A program made the position numbers and the translations under genes. Under the pieces are notes generated by a model, which saw only the letters and a program-made list of their open reading frames with translations, did no database searches and was not told the origin of the DNA. DNA of 64,000 bases, taken from contig JANYGP010000071.1 in NCBI GenBank assembly GCA_025362315.1, positions 1 through 64,000 on the forward strand, read 5' to 3'. Of this stretch, positions 58,709 through 64,000 are shown piece after piece (the first letter of the stretch is position 1; every line of letters starts with the position of its first letter). The DNA comes from Polaromonas sp. (lineage in GTDB: Bacteria > Pseudomonadota > Gammaproteobacteria > Burkholderiales > Burkholderiaceae_C).

Positions 58709-60956
58709 CATTGCGAAGCACCGTTGCCAGGTGCGCCCTGTCCCGCACGGCAATTCCAAATTTAAGCTCGGTTGCATCCTGAGCCCGCTCCTGACCCATA
58801 TTGACATGGGTGATGTCGGCCTCGGCCACCGCCAGAGCAGCGGCTACCCGGGCCAGAACACCCTTGCCGTTGGTCACAGTGACGAGCAGCGTTGTTTCAA
58901 AAAGCCTCATCGGCTCATCTGCCCAATCCACGGCAATGAATCGCTCGGTGTCGCGGTGTTGCAGGCGTTTGGCCACTGAGCAATCGTCGGTATGCACCAC
59001 CAGGCCTTCGCCACGGCCGAGATAGCCCAGAACTTTGTCGCCGGGAATGGGCTTGCAGCAACTGGCATATTGCACCGACGCCCCTTCGCTGCCGTCCAGC
59101 ACCAGCGCGCCTTGCGACACGGACTCATGCGCCGTGAAACGCTCGCGGCTGAGCAGCAGGGCATCGGGTTTTTCACCCTTTTCAGCGAGCAAAGCCACAA
59201 TCCGCTTGGCCACCATGCTGGCAATGCGCTTGCCAAGCCCCACATCCGTCAGCAAATCTGCACGCGATTTGTTGCCACTGAAACGCAATATCTTTTCCCA
59301 GATCACTCGCTCAGCCTTGGTGTCGTCAGGCAGTTTTTCGATGCCTTCAGAGCGCAGCGCCTGGGTGAGCATTTTTTCGCCCAGCTCCTGCGATTCAGCC
59401 AGTGCCATGGTTTTCAGGTGATGCCGGATTTTCGACCGCGCCTTGCCGGTCTGGACAAAACCAAGCCAGCCGGGATTGGGGCTGGCAACAGTGGATGTGA
59501 TGATTTCAATGACATCGCCGTTGCTCAGTGGCGAGCGCAACGGCACCTGCTCGCCATTGATTTTGGCCGCAACAGCGCGGTGGCCAATGTCGCTGTGAAT
59601 GGCATAGGCAAAGTCCACAATGGTGGCGCCCCGCGGCATCGCCATGATCTGGCTTTTCGGGGTGAACACATAAACTTCATCGGGGAAAAGATCAATTTTG
59701 ACGTGGTCCCAAAATTCCGCCGCATCCCGGGTTTCATGCTGGATGTCCAGCAACGACTGCAGCCACTGGGTGCCCAGCCGTGCAGATGCATCACTGTCGG
59801 GCTCGTTGGCCTTGTAAAGCCAGTGGGCAGCCACACCCGACTCAGCCACCACATGCATGGCCTCGGTCCGCATCTGAAACTCAATGTTGGTGCCAAACGG
59901 CCCGACCAGCGTGGTGTGCAGCGACTGGTAACCATTGATTTTGGGAATTGCGATGTAGTCCTTGAACTTGCCGGGCAGTGGCTTGTACTGCTGGTGCATG
60001 ACCCCCAAAGCCGTGTAACAGGCATTGAGCGTGCCCACAATGACCCGAAAACCATAGATGTCTGTGACCTGGGCAAAAGACAGGTGTTTGTCGTCCATCT
60101 TTCGGTAGATGGAATACAGTGTTTTTTCCCGACCGGAAATTTCCGCTGTTATCTGCTGCGTGGCAAATTCTGCTTCCACCTCTGCCTGCACCCGTTTAAT
60201 GACGTCACGACGTCGACTTCGGGCTTTGAGCAATGCCTTGGTGAGCACCTGGTACCGCCACGGATACAAATGCTGAAAAGACAGGTCCTGCAGTTCGCGA
60301 TACGTTGTGTTCAAGCCAAGCCGGTGGGCAATCGGAACGTAAATATCCAGGGTTTCGCGTGAAATGCGCGCCCACTTCTCGCGCGGTGCATTCCCAAGGG
60401 TTTGCATGTTGTGGCTGCGGTCAGCCAGTTTGATCAAGATGACGCGAACATCGCGGGCCATGGCCAAAAGCATTTTTCGAAACGATTCCGCCTGGTTTTC
60501 TTCCCGGGTGTTGAACTCCAGCTTTTCCAGTTTTGTCAGGCCATCGACCAGTTCCGCCACAGGCGCGCCAAAACGTTCGATCAACTCGACTTTGGTCACG
60601 CCGCAATCCTCAATGGCGTCGTGCAGCAGCGCGGCCATCAGGGCCTGGGCATCCAGCTTCCACAGCGCGCACTGCAAGGCAACTGCAATTGGATGGGTAA
60701 TGTATGGCTCACCACTGTTGCGCAGTTGTCCTAGATGTGCTTCGTCCGCAAACCGGTAAGCGCTGCGAACGTTGTCCACATCCTGAGGGCTCATGTAGTC
60801 AAGTCTGGCAGTCAGTGCGGCAAAGCTGGCTGCGGCGGCATTGGCCGCATTGGCAGCTGCCGGCGTGGCCTTGACCGCTGCCTTGGCAAGCCGCGCTGGC
60901 TTTAAGGGCCGGTCTGGCCTGGTGGGCCGGGTGAGTGAAGGCAGTGCGCTCATCAC
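58656..60956 (-). CDS. spoT: bifunctional (p)ppGpp synthetase/hydrolase (SpoT/RSH)
   Basis: 766 aa, long RSH architecture: HD hydrolase domain (ALLHDAIEDCGVTKVEL), synthetase domain (YRKMDDKHLSFAQVTDIYGF, INGYQSLHTTLVGPFG), TGS (EVYVFTPKSQIMAMPRGATI) and a C-terminal ACT domain (LLVTVTNGKGVLARVAAALA). The intact HD residues support hydrolysis as well as synthesis. It controls the stringent response. It lies after rpoZ in the gmk-rpoZ-spoT order. Confidence 0.96.
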   Translation of the reverse strand: MMSALPSLTRPTRPDRPLKPARLAKAAVKATPAAANAANAAAASFAALTARLDYMSPQDVDNVRSAYRFADEAHLGQLRNSGEPYITHPIAVALQCALWKLDAQALMAALLHDAIEDCGVTKVELIERFGAPVAELVDGLTKLEKLEFNTREENQAESFRKMLLAMARDVRVILIKLADRSHNMQTLGNAPREKWARISRETLDIYVPIAHRLGLNTTYRELQDLSFQHLYPWRYQVLTKALLKARSRRRDVIKRVQAEVEAEFATQQITAEISGREKTLYSIYRKMDDKHLSFAQVTDIYGFRVIVGTLNACYTALGVMHQQYKPLPGKFKDYIAIPKINGYQSLHTTLVGPFGTNIEFQMRTEAMHVVAESGVAAHWLYKANEPDSDASARLGTQWLQSLLDIQHETRDAAEFWDHVKIDLFPDEVYVFTPKSQIMAMPRGATIVDFAYAIHSDIGHRAVAAKINGEQVPLRSPLSNGDVIEIITSTVASPNPGWLGFVQTGKARSKIRHHLKTMALAESQELGEKMLTQALRSEGIEKLPDDTKAERVIWEKILRFSGNKSRADLLTDVGLGKRIASMVAKRIVALLAEKGEKPDALLLSRERFTAHESVSQGALVLDGSEGASVQYASCCKPIPGDKVLGYLGRGEGLVVHTDDCSVAKRLQHRDTERFIAVDWADEPMRLFETTLLVTVTNGKGVLARVAAALAVAEADITHVNMGQERAQDATELKFGIAVRDRAHLATVLRNVKRTSSVLRVQRARPGN

Positions 60957-61046
60957 TTAATGTATCGCGGAGTGCAAAAAATACAAGGTCAACGGACTTG
61001 ATGCGCAGAACAGATCAGTTGCAAACGCACCGCGGACATGACAAAT

Positions 61047-61075
61047 AAAAAAGCACCGGCTCGCGGTGCTTTTTT
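61047..61075. terminator. bidirectional intrinsic terminator between rpoZ and spoT
   Basis: AAAAAAGCACCG and CGGTGCTTTTTT form a perfect 12-bp stem with a 5-nt loop. It lies 18 bp after the rpoZ stop, so spoT may need its own promoter or read-through. Confidence 0.85.
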
Positions 61076-61092
61076 GGGACAGAAACTTGATC

Positions 61093-61296
61093 TTAGCCCG
61101 GGACTTTTTTCAGCATTTCCAGGCCTACTTTGCCTTCAGCGATTTCGCGCAGCGCCGTCACGACAGGCTTGTTTTTACTGTCGATTTTTGCGGCGTGACC
61201 CTGGCTCAACATGCGCGCACGGTACGTTGCGGCCAAAACCAGCTGAAAGCGGTTCGGAATTTTTGCCAGGCAGTCTTCAACAGTGATACGGGCCAT
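61093..61296 (-). CDS. rpoZ: RNA polymerase omega subunit
   Basis: 67 aa from the ATG at 61296 with GGAGAA upstream. The omega signature [20 protein letters not shown] is followed by [12 protein letters not shown] and the C-terminal LREIAEGKV. It assists RNA polymerase assembly and binds ppGpp, which fits its place next to spoT and gmk. Confidence 0.96.
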   Translation of the reverse strand: MARITVEDCLAKIPNRFQLVLAATYRARMLSQGHAAKIDSKNKPVVTALREIAEGKVGLEMLKKVPG

Positions 61297-61335
61297 AAGA
61301 AATTCTCCGGGTAGGGTCAAGATTCGAGTAATGCA

Positions 61336-61956
61336 TCAAACAATGTGCAAGGCTTTAAAAGTGTCAGCCTTTGAAATGCGCTGGGCCAAAAACTTCAGCC
61401 GCTGGGCGTGAACAATGGTTTTCAAGTCAAAAACCGCGCGTTCAAACAACTCGTTAATTATAACGAAGTCAAATTCTGCAGCCTGCGCCATCTCGACAGC
61501 TGCATTTTTAAGCCGGAGCGCGATGATTTCTGGTGCATCTTCACCCCGGCGCTCCAGCCGCGCGCGCAACTCATCCCAGCTGGGTGGCAAGATAAAAATC
61601 AGCACCGCGTTGGCAAATATCCGCTTGATGTTCAGTGCGCCCTGAAAATCGATTTCTAAAATCACATCTGCGCCTTGCGTCATCCGTTCTTCAATGGCCT
61701 GGCGCGACGTACCATAGCGCTGCCCATGAACATACGCCCATTCCAGAAATGAATCGCGCTGCACCATGGCATCAAATTCCGGCGGTGAAATGAAAAAGTA
61801 TTCACGGCCGTGCTTTTCCTGGCCACGCGGTGCCCGGGTGGTGTGAGACACGGCAGGCTGCACACGCGCATCAATTTCCATCAGTGCCTTGACCAGGCTG
61901 GATTTTCCTGCGCCGCTTGGCGCAGCGACCACAAATAAATTTCCGGGATAGTCCAT
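61336..61956 (-). CDS. gmk: guanylate kinase
   Basis: 206 aa. P-loop [21 protein letters not shown]-binding [20 protein letters not shown] and lid [14 protein letters not shown]. It phosphorylates GMP to GDP. It sits between yicC and rpoZ on the same strand, as in many proteobacteria. Confidence 0.97.
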   Translation of the reverse strand: MDYPGNLFVVAAPSGAGKSSLVKALMEIDARVQPAVSHTTRAPRGQEKHGREYFFISPPEFDAMVQRDSFLEWAYVHGQRYGTSRQAIEERMTQGADVILEIDFQGALNIKRIFANAVLIFILPPSWDELRARLERRGEDAPEIIALRLKNAAVEMAQAAEFDFVIINELFERAVFDLKTIVHAQRLKFLAQRISKADTFKALHIV

Positions 61957-61987
61957 GCTATTTTTATTGTGAAAATGTCAGTCAGGC

Positions 61988-62905
61988 TTATTCGATGTTT
62001 TGAACCTGCTCGCGCATCTGCTCAATCAGCACTTTCATGTCCACTGAAATTTTCGTCAGTTCAAGTGACGCTGATTTGGAACCGAGGGTGTTGGCCTCGC
62101 GCTGCAGTTCCTGAATCAGGAAATCCAGCCGCTTGCCAAGCTCGCCTCCGGCATTGAGCAGGCGGTCAATTTCATCAAGATGCGATGCCAGTCGGCTGAC
62201 TTCTTCTGCCACATCAATGCGTATGGCAAAGGCGGTGGCTTCTGCCAGTGCCCTGTCCCTGGCCATATCGGGCGTCGCTGCGTCGTTGCCCAACGCCAGG
62301 GCTTCCTTGAACCGCTCCAGAAACTTGTCCTTTTGCTGGCTGACCAGCTTGGGCACCATGGGCGAAACCAGTGCGCACAGCGCGCGTATCTGAGCTGTGC
62401 GCTCCAGCAGCATTGTTTTGAGCCGGCTGCCTTCGCGTTCGCGGGCCGCCAGCAATTCTTTCAAGGCTTTTTTGGCCAACTTGAGCAGCTCTTCGGTGTG
62501 GTCATGTGGCGCTGTGTCCTGACCGCTGGCAAGGCGCATGACATCGGCTGCACTGAAGGGCGCAGCGTGAGGAAGCCACGACTTGATGGTGTCTTCAAGG
62601 CAATTCAAGCGCTGCAGGGTTGCCGGTGGCGGGGCCTGCAGGCTGCTGGACGAACTGACGCTGACGCCCACGCGCAGCTCAACCTTGCCACGTTTTAACT
62701 TGGCATTCAGCAGCTCGCGCAGGGCCGGCTCCATTTGCCGCAACTCATCTGGCAGCCGAAAAGCCAGGTCCAAAAAGCGGCTGTTCACACTGCGAATCTC
62801 CAGGCCCAGGCGCACCGGGTTGTGGGCGCCGTCGTCTGGCTGACCCGGCTTTGACAAGGTGCTGGACTGGACGGCTGCGTAACCCGTCATGCTGTAAACT
62901 GACAT
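61988..62905 (-). CDS. yicC: YicC/YloC-family endoribonuclease-like protein
   Basis: About 305 aa from the ATG at 62905 (MSVYSMTGYAA). Family features: SMTGYAAVQSS at the start, EIRSVNSRFLDLAFRLPDEL and the C-terminal RLDFLIQELQREANTLGSKS. Recent work places this family among RNases acting on small RNAs. It is followed by gmk. Confidence 0.95.
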   Translation of the reverse strand: MSVYSMTGYAAVQSSTLSKPGQPDDGAHNPVRLGLEIRSVNSRFLDLAFRLPDELRQMEPALRELLNAKLKRGKVELRVGVSVSSSSSLQAPPPATLQRLNCLEDTIKSWLPHAAPFSAADVMRLASGQDTAPHDHTEELLKLAKKALKELLAAREREGSRLKTMLLERTAQIRALCALVSPMVPKLVSQQKDKFLERFKEALALGNDAATPDMARDRALAEATAFAIRIDVAEEVSRLASHLDEIDRLLNAGGELGKRLDFLIQELQREANTLGSKSASLELTKISVDMKVLIEQMREQVQNIE

Positions 62906-62985
62906 TTGTGTTGTAAAAGTTAAATAAAAAAACGAGGACTTCAGGGCAGCAACGGGTGGATTCACCTCTGCATACGTATCAAATT

Positions 62986-63993
62986 ATGTCAAAGGCCAAA
63001 CCAGCTCCCCTGCCGCCTGACACCGTGATTGGTGGTTACCGGGTTGTGCGCAAGCTGTCGTCGGGGGGTTTTGGTGTAGTTTACTTGGCCGTTGACAACG
63101 AAGGCCAGCAGGTAGCTGTCAAAGAGTACCTGCCCTCTTCACTGGCGGGCCGGCCACCCGGCGAGTTGCTGCCGCAGGTGCTGCCGGAAAAGCTGTCTTT
63201 GTACCGCCTGGGTTTGAAAAGTTTTTTTGAAGAAGGCCGCTCGCTCGCTCAAATCTCGCATGGCTCGGTGGTCAGCGTGCTGAACTTTTTCCGTGAAAAC
63301 GAAACCGTTTACATGGTGATGAATTACCTGGAGGGCGGCACGCTGCAGGACTTCATCATCACGGCGCGCGAACTCAAAAAACAGAAAGTTTTCAGGGAGT
63401 CGACGATCCGCTCGCTGTTTGATGAAATTTTGCGCGGCTTGCGCATCGTGCATCAACACAAGATGCTGCACCTGGACATCAAACCAGCCAATATTTTTGT
63501 CACCGACGACAACCGTGCCGTTTTGATTGATTTTGGCGCCGCTCGCGAAGTGCTGTCCAAAGAAGGCAACTTTATTCGTCCCATGTACACACCTGGCTTT
63601 GCAGCGCCTGAGATGTACCGGCGTGACTCTTCGATGGGACCGTGGACAGACATTTATGCCATTGGCGCCTGCATTTACGCCACCATGCAGGGCTACCCGC
63701 CAAACGATGCGCCGCAGCGGCTCGAAAAAGACCGCTTGTCGCTGGCCCTGTCCCGTTTGAGGGGCGTGTATTCAGACAACCTGATCGAAGTGGTGGAGTG
63801 GTGCATGTCGCTGGATCCGCTGTCAAGGCCACAGTCGGTTTTTGCGCTGCAAAAAGAGCTCAGCCGTGAAGGTGAGAGGCGTTACACCAAGCTGAGCGTG
63901 AGCGAAAAGGTCAGGCTGCAGTTTGACAACATGATTTCTGACACCAAAAAGTCAGCCAAAAAAGCGGTAGGCGCGGTAACGCGATTCAAATGA
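62986..63993 (+). CDS. Hanks-type serine/threonine protein kinase
   Basis: About 335 aa from the ATG at 62986 (MSKAKPAPLPPDT). Kinase motifs are all present: glycine loop LSSGGFGVVYLAVDN, VAVKEYLP (catalytic Lys), catalytic loop HLDIKPANI and DFGAAREV (Mg site). A short basic C-terminal tail contains KKSAKKAVGAVTRFK. It lacks a sensor or membrane domain in the visible part. It is divergent from yicC; a phosphatase partner could lie just beyond the window edge. Confidence 0.95.
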   Translation: MSKAKPAPLPPDTVIGGYRVVRKLSSGGFGVVYLAVDNEGQQVAVKEYLPSSLAGRPPGELLPQVLPEKLSLYRLGLKSFFEEGRSLAQISHGSVVSVLNFFRENETVYMVMNYLEGGTLQDFIITARELKKQKVFRESTIRSLFDEILRGLRIVHQHKMLHLDIKPANIFVTDDNRAVLIDFGAAREVLSKEGNFIRPMYTPGFAAPEMYRRDSSMGPWTDIYAIGACIYATMQGYPPNDAPQRLEKDRLSLALSRLRGVYSDNLIEVVEWCMSLDPLSRPQSVFALQKELSREGERRYTKLSVSEKVRLQFDNMISDTKKSAKKAVGAVTRFK

Positions 63994-64000
63994 AATTTTC

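Noticed and set aside
59525-60362. Long ORFs on both strands over spoT
   Set aside because: They are shadows of the RSH coding frame, whose HD, synthetase, TGS and ACT motifs are unmistakable.
1-64000. CRISPR array, prophage, integrative element or tRNA gene
   Set aside because: No regularly spaced direct repeats, phage genes, integrase other than XerC, or cloverleaf-like sequences were recognised on reading.

Overview
The window looks like chromosomal DNA of a betaproteobacterium in Burkholderiales, most likely family Comamonadaceae (Polaromonas/Rhodoferax-like). This is inferred from three tripartite-tricarboxylate (Bug) binding-protein genes, an aa3 oxidase cluster with betaproteobacterial accessory genes (DUF2970, DUF2909, a 37-aa assembly peptide, SURF1, ctaA, ctaB, SCO), the yicC-gmk-rpoZ-spoT-greB neighbourhood, and dapF-DUF484-xerC. 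No rRNA, tRNA, phage, IS transposase or CRISPR array was recognised. The one structured RNA gene seen is rnpB.

Layout. 0-2.1 kb: the end of a putative metal-efflux operon on the minus strand (TolC-type lipoprotein, two small exported proteins). 2.2-5.9 kb: a LysR gene divergent from a three-gene operon (small exported protein, threonine-synthase-like PLP enzyme, Bug receptor). 5.9-8.9 kb: a heavy-metal cluster (HMA-MauE fusion, His-rich CDF exporter, EamA transporter with a His-rich tail, CadR/PbrR-type MerR) with a MerR-type promoter. 8.9-13 kb: MFS transporter, sterol-desaturase-family protein, polysaccharide deacetylase, beta-propeller protein. 13-17.6 kb: palindromic repeats, a frameshifted Bug gene, an acyl-CoA ligase and an MFS transporter. 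17.7-18.8 kb: rpoH behind a CIRCE element. 18.9-28.5 kb: the cytochrome c oxidase and heme A biogenesis cluster. 28.6-36.4 kb: DUF2244, BioC-like methyltransferase, comF, trmL, MaoC, ParA, KefF/KefC-like pair, rlmI. 36.5-41.3 kb: a DISM/GGDEF-like sensor, xerC, DUF484, dapF. 41.4-47.8 kb: CMD protein, a MazEF-type module with a damaged toxin, Bug receptor, Nudix-MBL fusion, a broken manganese catalase, rnpB and a FitAB module. 47.9-53.1 kb: FAD oxidoreductase, ProQ-family protein, htpX, DUF3025, pyrC. 53.3-57.9 kb: gltIJKL and a LysR gene. 58-64 kb: greB, spoT, rpoZ, gmk, yicC and a Ser/Thr kinase.

The main result is a short dispersed element of about 48 bp, two adjacent small hairpins, present in 13 recognisable copies. 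Four copies are intergenic and nine lie inside open genes without breaking them: linkers, signal peptides, and even the bodies of dapF and two methyltransferase genes. Eight of the nine genic copies are read in one preferred frame per orientation, giving related peptides. This resembles the in-frame palindromic elements described in Rickettsia, but with an unrelated sequence. Other notable points are three recent-looking lesions (a 10-bp duplication in a Bug gene, an internal deletion in a manganese catalase, a nonsense codon at the start of a MazF-type toxin) and a CIRCE operator in front of rpoH.

All calls are from reading the sequence; no database search was run. Many ORF-track starts were moved downstream to ATG/GTG codons that fit family N-termini or Shine-Dalgarno sites.
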